Below, piece by piece: positions 45,016 through 54,701 of a DNA stretch of 64,000 nt. The notes below the pieces were generated by a model. It searched no databases. It worked only from the letters and a program-made list of their open reading frames with translations, and was not told the origin of the DNA. The position numbers were made by a program, and so were the translations under genes. The DNA is taken from the NCBI GenBank assembly GCA_965228575.1, contig CBDDHW010000045.1, positions 1-64,000 of the forward strand. Direction: 5' to 3'. The DNA comes from UBA11612 sp965228575. GTDB taxonomy: Bacteria > Pseudomonadota > Alphaproteobacteria > Rhodospirillales > Rhodospirillaceae. Position 1 is the first letter of the stretch; every line of letters begins with the position of its first letter.

Positions 45016-45180
45016 GCGAGTTTCCCCCGATTGATTCGAATGCAGCTATTAAGTGTAAGAGGCGGTGTAGCGCATTTGCCGCACCCACGCGTGTTTATGC
45101 CATGCCCCCCGTTTTACGGGAATTTATGCTTGACCCGTTCTGTTTGAGCGCCCGATACTCAAACCATTCGCACCTTTAAC

Positions 45181-45194
45181 TGCAAGCACTTGCA
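45181..45194. promoter_or_regulatory. Operator-like palindrome before the large receptor gene
   Basis: TGCAAG-CA-CTTGCA is a perfect inverted repeat with a two-base spacer, 111 bases upstream of the receptor start. The 289-base gap 45016-45304 holds no gene. No regulator gene is adjacent, so the binder is unknown. Confidence 0.35.
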
Positions 45195-45304
45195 TGCAGC
45201 GTGGCCTTGTGGGGGCGACAAGGGGTGCTAGGGGGGGGCGCTTGATAGGGTTTCGTTTTCGATACCTCTTAGGGTGTCTCTGTCACTTACTCTAGGGGGT
45301 TCAT

Positions 45305-48247
45305 ATGAAGTTGATTGACCACGTTCGCGCGCCTTCAAAGTCGAAGGCGAAACTATCCGTTGCGGTATTAACCGTGGCGGCTTTGGGATCCACGTGCTTA
45401 AGCTCGGTGTCCGTAGCGCAAGATCAAGACGCGCAGGCACCATCCATCGAGCAGATTACCGTAACTGGATCGCGTATTGTGCGCGATGGCTACGAAGCAC
45501 CAACGCCGGTGTCGGTCATTGGCGTTGAGCAGTTGGAAAACGTTGCGACATCGAACCTCGCGGACTCCATCAACCAACTTCCAGCGGTTTTTAATAGTGC
45601 GACACCGCAGTCCTCGGCGGCCAACACCACTTCCGGTCAGTCGGCGATTAACGCACTCGCGTTACGTGGCCTTGGCATTACCCGCACCTTGGTACTGCTT
45701 AATGGTCAGCGGACGGTTGGCTCGAACCTGACCGGCGCGGTCGACATCAGTGAGCTTCCGCAGGGTTTGATTCAGCGCGTAGACGTTGTGACCGGCGGTG
45801 CGTCGGCAGCCTACGGATCTGATGGTCTATCGGGTGTCGTTAACTTCGTGCTCGATACAGACTTCACTGGCTTTAAAGCCGAGGTTTCCGGCGGGCTCAC
45901 AACCTATGGCGACGTGCCCAACTACAAACTCAACGCGACGTACGGCACGGACTTCGCCGACGGTCGAGGCCACTTCCTTCTGTATGGTGAGCACGTGTGG
46001 GATCAGGGCCTCTTGGTTTATGATCGTCCTTGGGTTCGCGAAGGTCACAGCTTCATCAATAATCCCGCGTGGACGCCGGGCAGCGGTTTGCCAAACATTG
46101 TTCGCACAACCGAAGTAGCCCTCGGAACCATCGCAGCTTGGGGCGGCGTGTTTGTCGGCGGTCCCTTGGGTCTGACAGCGTTTGGCCCAGGCGGTGAGCC
46201 CTACCAAATTTCTCCGGGTGATTTGCCTCAAGGCGCGCTGATGCGCGGCGGTAGCTGGCAATCGCAACTGATTGCACCGGTGCGCGGTGTGGCCGCGCAG
46301 CCGCGGCAAAATCGTCAGGACGTATTTACGCGCTTCAGTTACGACGTCACTGACAATATGAACCTCTACTTCCAGGCAGCCTGGGGGCACCTTGGTTCGT
46401 TCTCGTCAGGGGCGCCGAACTTCTTCCCCGGCAACCTAACGCTCTCCACGGACAACGCTTATCTACCGGATGCCATGCGTCAGGTCTTGGAGGCAGATGC
46501 CGGCGAAAGCCCGACGACGTTCAGGTTCGGAACCATGAACCAGGACTTAGACAACTTCCGGGCGGTGTATGACCGCCGCGTTCAACGCTTCCTCATCGGT
46601 GCTGAAGGCGACTTCGCAGCGGGTGGCACAGATTGGACGTGGGACTCCTACCTGAGCTACGGCAAAATGTTCGGGACTCTTAAGTCCATTGGGGCCATCG
46701 ACCGGACACGTTACCCGAAAGCGGTGAACTCGGTTCTCGTCAATGGCGCTCCGGTTTGTAGCGTGAATGCCGATGCGGATCCGACGAACGACGACCCCTT
46801 GTGTGTGACTTACAATCCGTTCGGAACCGGCGTGAACAGCCAAGCGGCGGTCGACTACCTCCAAGGCCGCTATGGATGGAACTTGCAACGTTTGAAACAA
46901 ACGGTGTGGGCGGTCAATTTCGCGGGCGAGCCGTTCTCGACCTGGGCAGGTCCAATCTCCCTGGCGTTCGGGTATGAATTCCGCAACGAAAAAATGCGTC
47001 AGCTCTCGGACCCCGAAGAGCAGGCAAATCCCTCCATCTGGTTCCAAGGTGCGGGTCAACCCTACACCGGCTCGTTTAACGTTCATGACCTCTATCTTGA
47101 GGCGGTTGTTCCGCTTGCGACCAACCAAGATTGGGCCAACTCGTTAGAACTTAACGCCGCCGTGCGCGGGACCAAGCACTCGGCCTACGGGACGGTTGCT
47201 ACTTACAAGGTCGGTGCGACGTATGAGCCGATGGATGACATTCGTTTCCGCGTCACGCAGTCTCGAAATATCCGGAGCCCGACGCTGGTCGATCTCTTCC
47301 AAGCCGGGTCGACATCACGTAGCTCGTTGCTCGATGCGTTCAATAATAACGTGCCGATCAACAGCCAAGTGACGACGTCGGGGAACCCAAACCTCGGGCC
47401 TGAAAAGTCCAACGATCTCGGCGTTGGTGTTGTGTACCAGCCATCCTGGTTCGATGGGTTTAGCGTCTCGCTGGATTACTACCGCATAAAGATCAAAGAC
47501 GCGGTCAATCTGGTTGGCTCGCAAAACACCGTTAATCTCTGCGCTGCAGGCAATGCGAATGCGTGTTTGTCAGTTGAGCGGGTGAATATCGGAACACCGG
47601 AAGAGCAGCTCAATGTTCTCAATGGTCCGCAAAACTTTGCCAGTGAAACTGCGAAGGGGATCGACATCGAAGCCAGCTACACCCTCCCGCTGGAGATGAT
47701 ATCTTCGGACTGGGAAGGCTCGATCGCGATGCGCATGTTGGCCACTCACTACATGAGCTATAAAAGCTTCAGCGGTGTTGAAGGCGATTCTGTGGATCAA
47801 TGGGCTGGGGTGAACGGTGATTCCGCCGGCCTTGGGAACGGGCAAAGTGGTGTTCCCGATTGGGTCGTCAACGCGACGATGCAATATAGCCTCGCTCCCG
47901 TCGATTTCGGCTTTAACTTCCGGTACATCTCATCGGGTATAAACAACATCAATTTTGTTCAATGTACCACGGGATGTCCTGATCCTGGAGCTGGGATCAA
48001 TTACGTTGATGACAACTCGGTCGCTGCGAAGCTCTTTGTAGACTTCAACGCCGCATACACCATTGCGGTCGGCGATACAGCTGAAACGGAATTGTTCTTG
48101 AACATTCGCAATATTGCGAATACCGATCCGGCGATCGCACCGCGCGGTCCAGGCGGATCGAGCTGGGACTTCGCGCCAACACCGTCCGGTGGTGCTTATG
48201 ATGTCCTCGGCCGAGTCTTCCGGGCAGGCGTCAAGGTTAGAATGTAA
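45305..48247 (+). CDS. TonB-dependent receptor (large, standard plug)
   Basis: This 980-residue outer-membrane receptor has a long signal region (cleavage near SVSVA) and a TonB box around IEQITVTGSRI. Its standard plug holds LADSINQLPAVF, LRGLGITRTLVLLNG and GGASAAYGSDGLSGVVNF. The big barrel ends in aromatic-type VFRAGVKVRM. In family terms it resembles the SusC/peptide or saccharide importers of alphaproteobacteria rather than the three smaller receptors at 7-15 kb. A terminator follows and then an amidase lipoprotein on the same strand. With the amidase it may form a uptake-and-cleave pair; the substrate is unknown. Confidence 0.93.
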   Translation: MKLIDHVRAPSKSKAKLSVAVLTVAALGSTCLSSVSVAQDQDAQAPSIEQITVTGSRIVRDGYEAPTPVSVIGVEQLENVATSNLADSINQLPAVFNSATPQSSAANTTSGQSAINALALRGLGITRTLVLLNGQRTVGSNLTGAVDISELPQGLIQRVDVVTGGASAAYGSDGLSGVVNFVLDTDFTGFKAEVSGGLTTYGDVPNYKLNATYGTDFADGRGHFLLYGEHVWDQGLLVYDRPWVREGHSFINNPAWTPGSGLPNIVRTTEVALGTIAAWGGVFVGGPLGLTAFGPGGEPYQISPGDLPQGALMRGGSWQSQLIAPVRGVAAQPRQNRQDVFTRFSYDVTDNMNLYFQAAWGHLGSFSSGAPNFFPGNLTLSTDNAYLPDAMRQVLEADAGESPTTFRFGTMNQDLDNFRAVYDRRVQRFLIGAEGDFAAGGTDWTWDSYLSYGKMFGTLKSIGAIDRTRYPKAVNSVLVNGAPVCSVNADADPTNDDPLCVTYNPFGTGVNSQAAVDYLQGRYGWNLQRLKQTVWAVNFAGEPFSTWAGPISLAFGYEFRNEKMRQLSDPEEQANPSIWFQGAGQPYTGSFNVHDLYLEAVVPLATNQDWANSLELNAAVRGTKHSAYGTVATYKVGATYEPMDDIRFRVTQSRNIRSPTLVDLFQAGSTSRSSLLDAFNNNVPINSQVTTSGNPNLGPEKSNDLGVGVVYQPSWFDGFSVSLDYYRIKIKDAVNLVGSQNTVNLCAAGNANACLSVERVNIGTPEEQLNVLNGPQNFASETAKGIDIEASYTLPLEMISSDWEGSIAMRMLATHYMSYKSFSGVEGDSVDQWAGVNGDSAGLGNGQSGVPDWVVNATMQYSLAPVDFGFNFRYISSGINNINFVQCTTGCPDPGAGINYVDDNSVAAKLFVDFNAAYTIAVGDTAETELFLNIRNIANTDPAIAPRGPGGSSWDFAPTPSGGAYDVLGRVFRAGVKVRM

Positions 48248-48270
48248 TTGATGTAAGCCTAACTCAGACA

Positions 48271-48311
48271 AAGGGCCCAATCCGGTGTACGCTGGGTTGG
48301 GCCCTTTTTCT
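48271..48311 (+). terminator. Rho-independent terminator after receptor
   Basis: AAGGGCCCAA pairs with TTGGGCCCTT around a loop of about 16 bases, followed by TTTTTCTTTTC. Confidence 0.85.
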
Positions 48312-48333
48312 TTTCTCAAAGGTGGAGAGAGAG

Positions 48334-50013
48334 ATGAACGTAAGTAAGAAAAGTCTTTTGGTCGCCGCGGCTTCAGCCCTTGTGCTGACGTCTTGCGACA
48401 GAGCGCAGGAACCGACCACATCTTTCAGCGTTATCGAAGCATCGATCCCCGAGATGCAAGCGGCTATGACGCGCGGTGAGGTCACATCCAAACAGATCGT
48501 TGAGCAATACTTGGCACGCATCGAAAAATACGAAGATCAGCTCAATACAGCGGTTTCAATTAATCCCAACGCGATCGCCCAGGCCGAAGCGCTCGACAAA
48601 GAGAGAGCCGAAGGCAAAGTGCGCGGTCCAATGCATGGCATTCCGGTCTCTTTGAAAGACAACATCATGACCAAAGACGACATGCCAACCACAGGCGGCA
48701 TGTTGGCGTTTAAAGATTACATGGCTCCCTATGACGCGACTTTGGTGACCAATTTAAAGGAAGCGGGCGCTATCATCATTTCAAAATCAACCCTCAGCGA
48801 GCTTGCCGGATGGTTTGGCGACGATTTCAGGCCAGGTGGATACAACGGCGCGATTGGGCAGAGCTACAACCCGTACGACCCACGGGCAAAGGAAGACGGC
48901 ACGCCTATTTTGTCGGTGGCCGGATCCAGTTCTGGGACTGGCGTTGCGGCGAATATGTGGGCGGGGAACGTGGGCACCAGCACCGCGGGTTCAATCGAAG
49001 GGCCATCTAATTACAACATGCTCGTTGGTCTGCGTCCTTCAACCGGGCGCATCAGCCGTCATGGCATTATTCCGCTGACCTTAGATCAGGATACGGCCGG
49101 TCCCATGACCAAAACTGTAGCCGGGGCGGCCATCATGCTCGCGGCGATGGAGGGGAGCGAGCCTGATCCGAACGATCCACGCACAAGTGAGTGCCGCGCC
49201 TTTGACGACTACACCGTTGTCTTGCGTACGGACGGGCTTAAAGGCATGCGCATTGGCGTTCCGCGCACGGGATTTTATGAGCCGCACGAGTTTCCGGGTT
49301 TGGCAGAGCCGTTCGAAGGGCTAAAGCCTGACGAAAAACAGGTGATGGAAGACGTAATCGCGGTGCTGAAAGACGCTGGCGCGGAGGTTATCGACCCAAC
49401 GGATTTACCCAGTATTGTTGCCACAGATCCCGCAGATAACATCAGGACCCGCAACATATGTCAGTTGGCACCGGACGGCGAAGCGCCTGACGATTTGTGC
49501 TCCAACGTCCTTCGTTATGGGATGAAACGGGACTTTAACCTATGGCTGGAGAGCCTCGGAGAGTCTGCGCCGGTCAAATCACTCGCTGAACTCATCGAGT
49601 GGAATACGGCGCATGAAGCGGATGGGGCTATCAAATATGGCCAAGGTCGTCTTGATGCAGCTGAAGCAGTTGACCTTGAAGCGGATCGCGCACGCTATGA
49701 ACTGAACCGCACCGAGGACCTTCAATTATCCCGGGAGGAGGGAATTGATGCCGTTTTGACGGAGTATAATCTTAATGCGCTTATCTTTCCCGGAACCTCA
49801 GCGTCAAACATCGCCAGCCGAGCCGGATACCCGGTCATGGTGGTGCCATTTGGAATGGTGAACAATGACGCGGACGAGGAGTCCGAGGAAAAAACGCGGC
49901 CCTATGGATTTAGCTTCGTTGGCGGCCATTGCCAGGACCCGCGGATCATTTCTATCGCCTACGCGTTTGAACAAGCGACAATGAAACGGGTGCCTCCGCC
50001 GCACACACCTTAA
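48334..50013 (+). CDS. Amidase-signature lipoprotein 2
   Basis: This 559-residue amidase-signature hydrolase has a lipoprotein signal (AAASALVLTSC). I use ATG 48334, preceded by GGAGAGAG; the frame also offers a GTG at 48322. The triad region is visible: Lys in PVSLKDNIMTKDDMPTT, the SSSGTG cis-serine block and the nucleophile in GTSTAGSIEGPSN. The middle holds an insertion (about residues 280-400, ETSECRAFDDYTV to NICQLAPDGEAP) with extra cysteines not found in the paralogue at 18544-20148. It is placed after the receptor and separated from it by a terminator. Confidence 0.92.
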   Translation: MNVSKKSLLVAAASALVLTSCDRAQEPTTSFSVIEASIPEMQAAMTRGEVTSKQIVEQYLARIEKYEDQLNTAVSINPNAIAQAEALDKERAEGKVRGPMHGIPVSLKDNIMTKDDMPTTGGMLAFKDYMAPYDATLVTNLKEAGAIIISKSTLSELAGWFGDDFRPGGYNGAIGQSYNPYDPRAKEDGTPILSVAGSSSGTGVAANMWAGNVGTSTAGSIEGPSNYNMLVGLRPSTGRISRHGIIPLTLDQDTAGPMTKTVAGAAIMLAAMEGSEPDPNDPRTSECRAFDDYTVVLRTDGLKGMRIGVPRTGFYEPHEFPGLAEPFEGLKPDEKQVMEDVIAVLKDAGAEVIDPTDLPSIVATDPADNIRTRNICQLAPDGEAPDDLCSNVLRYGMKRDFNLWLESLGESAPVKSLAELIEWNTAHEADGAIKYGQGRLDAAEAVDLEADRARYELNRTEDLQLSREEGIDAVLTEYNLNALIFPGTSASNIASRAGYPVMVVPFGMVNNDADEESEEKTRPYGFSFVGGHCQDPRIISIAYAFEQATMKRVPPPHTP

Positions 50014-50046
50014 GCAATCACTTTGTTCGGCGTTTTAATCTGAACT

Positions 50047-50076
50047 CCCAACTCTAACAACTAGAGTTGGGGGTTT
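50047..50076 (+). terminator. Rho-independent terminator after amidase 2
   Basis: CCCAACTCT (50047-50055) pairs with AGAGTTGGG (50063-50071) and is followed by GGTTTT. Confidence 0.85.
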
Positions 50077-50106
50077 TGACTTGGCTAATTGGACCAATTT
50101 CGCGCT

Positions 50107-50625
50107 TTAATTTCGCGAAGGCCCGTGCGTTTTCTCGTGATCAATGAGCCAACGTTTTCGTTTTAGTCCCCCGCCATACCCCGTCAAACTCCCGTCCGCG
50201 CCAACAAGCCGGTGACAAGGCACAATGATGCTAATAGGGTTTGCACCATTCGCTGCGCCGACCGCACGGATCGCTGTGGGTCGCCGTATGCGCTTGGCGA
50301 AAGCGCCGTAGGTTAAGGTCGTGCCCGCAGGAATTTTACGTAACGCCGCCCACATTTTGCGCTGAAACGCGGTGCCGATAGACCCGGTTGGAACGGTATT
50401 GATGGCTCCGAGATCGCCGTCAAAATACGCGGCAAGCGCAGAAGTTATAGACGCCGGACACGGTCCTTTTTCAATAAGGGCATCCCGCCCGCAATACCGT
50501 TCGACAAAACGCTTAAAGCGCGCCTCGTACCCCTTAAAATCCAAGGCACGCACCGCCCCGGCGTCGTCGGTTGCGAGCAAAATGACTCCGATAGGCGATT
50601 TCAAGTGTTCAAGCCGAATGAGCAA
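50107..50625 (-). CDS. ogt: Methylated-DNA-protein-cysteine methyltransferase
   Basis: This 172-residue suicide DNA-repair protein transfers the methyl group from O6-methylguanine to its own cysteine. The active site is C137 in IIVPCHRLVGADG. The helix-turn-helix side and the Tyr-Gly block LTYGAFAKR with RAVGAANGANP are present, and GYGGGLKRKRWLI follows. The N-terminal RNase-H-like domain has the usual size. No Ada regulatory domain is fused, so this is the Ogt type. It points away from the next methyltransferase gene. Confidence 0.95.
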   Translation of the reverse strand: MLIRLEHLKSPIGVILLATDDAGAVRALDFKGYEARFKRFVERYCGRDALIEKGPCPASITSALAAYFDGDLGAINTVPTGSIGTAFQRKMWAALRKIPAGTTLTYGAFAKRIRRPTAIRAVGAANGANPISIIVPCHRLVGADGSLTGYGGGLKRKRWLIDHEKTHGPSRN

Positions 50626-50744
50626 AAATACTGCCTCCTAATCGACGGCACGGTGCCCGAGCTGGTCTTTTTTTCCAACTGAAATTCCTGTACCTGTCTG
50701 CGGGCAAATCAATTGCTCTGTTCCACTTTACTAGGATTTGAGAC

Positions 50745-51473
50745 ATGTCGGCTGCAGATACAATGCAAACGTGGGATCCGCGCGGCGCGAAAGTTTGCGA
50801 CCTTGAGGACCTATTCAGCGAACTGCTGCCCCTAAAGGATGCGCGAATTCTCGATTTGGGGTGTGGGGCCGCCGAGGTGAGCCGTGCGATCGCCGATTCT
50901 GTTTCGGGGTCCGATGTGGTTGCAATGGAAACCGATGCCGTCCAACACGAAGAAAACCTCAAGGCAGATCAGCTCCCAAACTTAGAGTTTAAATTGGGAG
51001 GAGCGGAGAGAATTCCCGAACGTGATGAAAGCTTCGATGTCGTACTGATGCTGAAATCGCTGCACCATGTTCCTGCCAATGACATGGATCAGGCTTTGCG
51101 CGAGGTGCGACGTGTCCTGCACATGGACGGATTGGCGTTTATTGTCGAGCCCGTTTTCGGCGGAGCCCTGAACGATATTTTGCGCGTCTTTCATGACGAG
51201 AAAGAAGTGCGTTTGGCCGCATTCGATGCGGTACGCAAAACAGTCTCTTCGAACGCTATGGAATTGGTAGAGGAAAGATTTTTCTTCACGTCTACTACGG
51301 TTCCCGATTTCGATGCGTTTGAGCAAAAATATATCAACGTGTCCCACTCCGATATTCGGTTGACCACAGCTCAGCGGGCGGAAGTTCGTCAAAAGTTCGA
51401 ACGTCAATTGAAGCCGCAAGGTGCCACCTTCAAAATGCCCATGCGCCTTGATCTTCTTAAGAAAGCCGTGTGA
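50745..51473 (+). CDS. Class I SAM-dependent methyltransferase
   Basis: This 242-residue Methyltransf_11-type enzyme has the motif I ILDLGCGAAEVSRAI (about 33-47), an acidic VVAMETDAVQHEEN and a motif IV region FDVVLMLKSLHHVPANDMD, followed by REVRRVLHMDGLAFIVEP. It is of the ubiquinone/menaquinone-methylase type in shape but with no special mark for a substrate. No signal peptide. It is a single gene divergent from ogt. Confidence 0.85.
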   Translation: MSAADTMQTWDPRGAKVCDLEDLFSELLPLKDARILDLGCGAAEVSRAIADSVSGSDVVAMETDAVQHEENLKADQLPNLEFKLGGAERIPERDESFDVVLMLKSLHHVPANDMDQALREVRRVLHMDGLAFIVEPVFGGALNDILRVFHDEKEVRLAAFDAVRKTVSSNAMELVEERFFFTSTTVPDFDAFEQKYINVSHSDIRLTTAQRAEVRQKFERQLKPQGATFKMPMRLDLLKKAV

Positions 51474-51611
51474 TCGCCTGATTTGCTGAGGCGGTCTACC
51501 AACCCGTCAATTCACGTGTCAGAATATCTCGATAATGTTGCAAACCAGAGATAATTAAATCTATGGTGAGGAGCGGCGTGAGAGGTGATTATCACCTCAA
51601 GGGGAGAGTCT

Positions 51612-52613
51612 ATGTCTGAAACTAATCACGCGTCTGCCGGTGAATTATCTGAGGCCCGTCATCAACCGTCCACGCAAGGTCAATCAGAAGAAACACATCG
51701 TTTCGTTTATCACGGTAGAATTGGCACGCTTTATCGAATTTGGCTTCTAAATATTTTCCTCACGATCGTAACATTCGGCGTTTACAGCTTTTGGGGACGC
51801 ACGCGCATGCGCAAATATGCGGCGTCCGCGTTTGAGCTTGGCGGAGACCGCTTGGAGTATACAGGAACCGGTGGCGAGCTTTTTCGAGGATTCTTAATCG
51901 CCTTTCCAATTATCATTCTTCTGTACCTTCCGCTGGTAATCTACCCGATGGAGACGCACCCAATCGTCTCCCTTACATTTATCCCCATCCTGTATTTTAT
52001 TTATGTCGGCGTATACGCCGCATTGCGTTACAGGCTATCGCGAACCGTATGGAGAGGAATTCGCGGTCGGCTTACCGGCTCACCCTTCGAGTACGGTGCC
52101 TTGGTGCTCGGACTTTCCGTCGTAAACATCCTTACGCTCGGCGTTATGATCCCATGGTCGGACCGCATGGCCATCCGATACCAAATGCGCAATGTTTGGT
52201 TTGGGAACACACAAGGCGAATTCAATGACACGCCCAGAGAGTTGTGGCGCATGCATTGGATCACATGGTTGTTGTTTATTCCGACACTTAGCCTATCGAG
52301 ATTGTGGTATCGCGCTGCTTTGCTGAGATATCAGTATGGGAATTTCAGCATCGGGCGGGTGAAGTTGAATGCGGTGCTTTCAGGCACGCATGTGTTCGAC
52401 CTTGTTGTGTTCAATGCCCTTATTCTCCTTTTCACACTGGGTCTGGGCAGACCGATTACCGTGTACCGGGAATTGAAATTTATCTCGGACCGCATTTTCT
52501 TGACCGGAGACTTGGACGCAGAGGCCGCCGCAGTCCTTCAGTCGACGGAAGATCTATCCTCAACCGGCGAAGGTTTGGATGGACTCCTGTCCAATGACTC
52601 TGGCTTCTTCTAG
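51612..52613 (+). CDS. DUF898 (YjgN-like) membrane protein
   Basis: This is a 333-residue inner-membrane protein of the DUF898/YjgN family. After a polar start of about 30 residues comes the family opening FVYHGRIGTLYRIWLLNIFLTIVTFGVYSFWGRTRMRKY in part, then five or six further hydrophobic helices with repeated FWGR/NVW-type loops. Function is unknown. The ATG at 51612 has AGGGGAGA before it and is preferred to the GTG at 51585. It is followed after 32 bases by an M48 peptidase gene, a common pairing for this family. Confidence 0.88.
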   Translation: MSETNHASAGELSEARHQPSTQGQSEETHRFVYHGRIGTLYRIWLLNIFLTIVTFGVYSFWGRTRMRKYAASAFELGGDRLEYTGTGGELFRGFLIAFPIIILLYLPLVIYPMETHPIVSLTFIPILYFIYVGVYAALRYRLSRTVWRGIRGRLTGSPFEYGALVLGLSVVNILTLGVMIPWSDRMAIRYQMRNVWFGNTQGEFNDTPRELWRMHWITWLLFIPTLSLSRLWYRAALLRYQYGNFSIGRVKLNAVLSGTHVFDLVVFNALILLFTLGLGRPITVYRELKFISDRIFLTGDLDAEAAAVLQSTEDLSSTGEGLDGLLSNDSGFF

Positions 52614-52645
52614 GTTACACCGGTATTGATCCCGGATTGTCTCAT

Positions 52646-53767
52646 ATGACCTTTGACATCTCGCGCAGAAAAACTATGGCCGCCAGGTTTTCCGATGGAA
52701 AATCTGCACGCTCATATTCCGTGCAGGTCAAAATTGAATCTGAGAAGTTCGTCTTTAAACTCTCCGACGATCAGAATGCAAAGGTACGGCAGGAACATTG
52801 GCCGGGCGACAGAATTCGCACCGTAGACGACGCCGATAGCGGTGCGGCTGTTACATTCACCAATGTCGATATACCAATGTCGCGATTGGTGTTTTCTTCA
52901 CCCGATGAAGCGCGCATGGCGCGGGAGACGCTCGATATTAAACCCGAGCACTCGTTGCGCGTGGGGCTTGGAACCTGGTCTTTGGTGGGATGGTTCGCCG
53001 TGGCTGCCGCGACGTTGACTGCAGCCGTGCTTGCCGCGCCGGCCTTAAGTTCATTAGCCGCCCCTTATGTTCCCCAAAGTTGGCGCGCTCAATTGGGGCA
53101 ATTCGTCACGGACATTCTTACCGAAGGGAAAGCCGTATGTGTAGGCGAGCCCGGTCAACAGGCGCTGGAGTCTATCGTTCGCAAACTTAGCGAGGGTCAG
53201 GCCCTAGAACAGCCATTGACGGTCGAAGTCATCGACTTTGGTCAGGTCAACGCCTTTGCCGCGCCTGGGGGCATGATCGTGATATTCAGTGAGCTCATCG
53301 ACCAGGCGGAAAGTGCGGAAGAGGTTGCCGGGGTTGTCGCCCACGAAATCGGCCATGTTGTTGAAAATCATCCCACTGCCGGGGCGATACGGTCTTTGGG
53401 GTTATCGCTCGCGGTTCAAGTGATGTTGGGCGGCGGCGATGCAGGTGGTGCTGCGTCGACGGCGCTCGGGCTTTATGACCTGTCTTATAGCCGCAAGGAC
53501 GAATTGGAAGCCGATCGCCTAGCGGGCCAAATGCTTTTGGCGGCGGATGTAGATCCAGGCCACCTCAACTCTTTTTTCAATCGTATGAGTGAGGGCGGGT
53601 CTGGGCTGGATAATACGCCGCTTAAATATTTATCCTCTCATCCGGCATGGTCGGACCGTATCGCTGCCGTCTCCTCATTGGAAAAACCCGATCGCGAGCG
53701 TCCCATATTGACTGCAGCGCAATGGCGCGGCCTAAGAAATATATGCAGCGGTGCGGGCGCCAACTAA
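52646..53767 (+). CDS. M48-family zinc metalloprotease
   Basis: This 373-residue membrane-anchored metallopeptidase has a non-catalytic N-terminal domain (1-115) holding a Ser/Arg-rich segment, one membrane helix (about 118-145, WSLVGWFAVAAATLTAAVLAA) and a catalytic domain. The zinc motif is HEIGH, H233-H237. The third ligand is a glutamate in SRKDELEADRLA. The FNRMSEGGSGLD and YLSSHPAWSDRI ends are typical of the YfgC/BepA-like group. It probably takes part in envelope protein quality control. The start could also be ATG 52676. Confidence 0.9.
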   Translation: MTFDISRRKTMAARFSDGKSARSYSVQVKIESEKFVFKLSDDQNAKVRQEHWPGDRIRTVDDADSGAAVTFTNVDIPMSRLVFSSPDEARMARETLDIKPEHSLRVGLGTWSLVGWFAVAAATLTAAVLAAPALSSLAAPYVPQSWRAQLGQFVTDILTEGKAVCVGEPGQQALESIVRKLSEGQALEQPLTVEVIDFGQVNAFAAPGGMIVIFSELIDQAESAEEVAGVVAHEIGHVVENHPTAGAIRSLGLSLAVQVMLGGGDAGGAASTALGLYDLSYSRKDELEADRLAGQMLLAADVDPGHLNSFFNRMSEGGSGLDNTPLKYLSSHPAWSDRIAAVSSLEKPDRERPILTAAQWRGLRNICSGAGAN

Positions 53768-53801
53768 TCCATAAAAACTTAGACGACGAAAGATGCGCGT
53801 A

Positions 53802-54149
53802 ATGCCCAAAACCCTCTATGGAATAAAAAACTGCGACACCGTCAAGAAAGCGCGCGCGTGGCTCAAAGCGCACAATATCGACTATGTTTTTCACGACTAC
53901 AAAACCGAAGGGATTGATCGCGCGTGGCTCAAAAAATGGTGTGACGAAGTTGGGTGGGAGGTTTTACTCAATCGCGCGGGGACAACCTTCAGAAAATTAA
54001 CTGACGATGACAAAGCAAATCTTACAGCCGCGAAAGCCATCCGACTCATGGTTGCTCAACCGTCGATGATTAAACGGCCCGTATTGGACCTTGGCCGTCG
54101 CCGCCTTGTAGGATTTAAGCCGGATGTCTATGCCAAGGAACTAACCTGA
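53802..54149 (+). CDS. ArsC/Spx-like reductase family protein (YffB type)
   Basis: This 115-residue thioredoxin-fold protein is of the ArsC family, YffB branch. The N-terminal YGIKNCDTVKKARAW holds the single cysteine of the CX3-type active site. The C-terminal RLMVAQPSMIKRPVLDLG block is the family substrate loop. YffB-like proteins have no clear role; glutathione-dependent reduction is assumed. Start ATG 53802 is chosen over ATG 53793, which lacks room for a ribosome site. Its stop overlaps that of the convergent Tat protein gene by nine bases. Confidence 0.88.
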   Translation: MPKTLYGIKNCDTVKKARAWLKAHNIDYVFHDYKTEGIDRAWLKKWCDEVGWEVLLNRAGTTFRKLTDDDKANLTAAKAIRLMVAQPSMIKRPVLDLGRRRLVGFKPDVYAKELT

Positions 54150-54701
54150 CTGGCTTTGCCCGGAGCTTGGTTCCGGGTGCCCGCGTAAAAAGTCCGCGCT
54201 GCCCGGGTGCCAAGTTAACTCGGACGGCCCATTAAAATCGCCTTCTGCAATTTGATCTTTTTCGACAAGAGCTTCGGTCAGCATCCAGGCGTGATGAGAG
54301 GGCAGATCAGCTTGCGCGATCAAGAGGCGGTCGTTGATCGGCGCCAAGACATGCAATGCGATGGCGCCATAGGGTTCAAACGGACCTGCGCCTTTTGCCA
54401 TGGCTGCGGCCTCGTCCCGGTCCATGATAGCTACTTCCATCTGCCCGGTCCCAAGTAAACTCGCAAGCCGTCCAGCGTAGGGGGCTCGGGCAACGCGCGC
54501 CCTTGCGGCCGGCAGGCGCGCATCGAGCATCTCGACGGTGAACTTGGCGAGATCGTAGGTGCGCGGGTCGCCCCTATGGCACCCGATGAGCAAATGTTTT
54601 CGCCGGTAGATGATCCACTGTTGATAGGGCGAATGCCCGCACAGCATCACTGCGCTGGCGGTCGCAAGTCCGGCTTCGAGAAAGTGTCTGCGTTTCATCA
54701 T
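54141..54701 (-). CDS. Small Tat-exported protein coupled to formamidase
   Basis: This is a 186-residue protein with a twin-arginine-type signal (MMKRRHFLEAGLATASAVMLCG). The mature part has a DPRTYDLAKFTVEMLDARL stretch and an AIMDRDEAAAMAKG segment that recall the ligand-binding side of TAXI/TRAP solute-binding proteins, but it is too short for that family and I cannot name it. The start ATG overlaps the stop of the upstream acetamidase/formamidase gene by four bases, so the two are translationally coupled. It probably supports the same pathway. Confidence 0.7.
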   Translation of the reverse strand: MMKRRHFLEAGLATASAVMLCGHSPYQQWIIYRRKHLLIGCHRGDPRTYDLAKFTVEMLDARLPAARARVARAPYAGRLASLLGTGQMEVAIMDRDEAAAMAKGAGPFEPYGAIALHVLAPINDRLLIAQADLPSHHAWMLTEALVEKDQIAEGDFNGPSELTWHPGSADFLRGHPEPSSGQSQSG

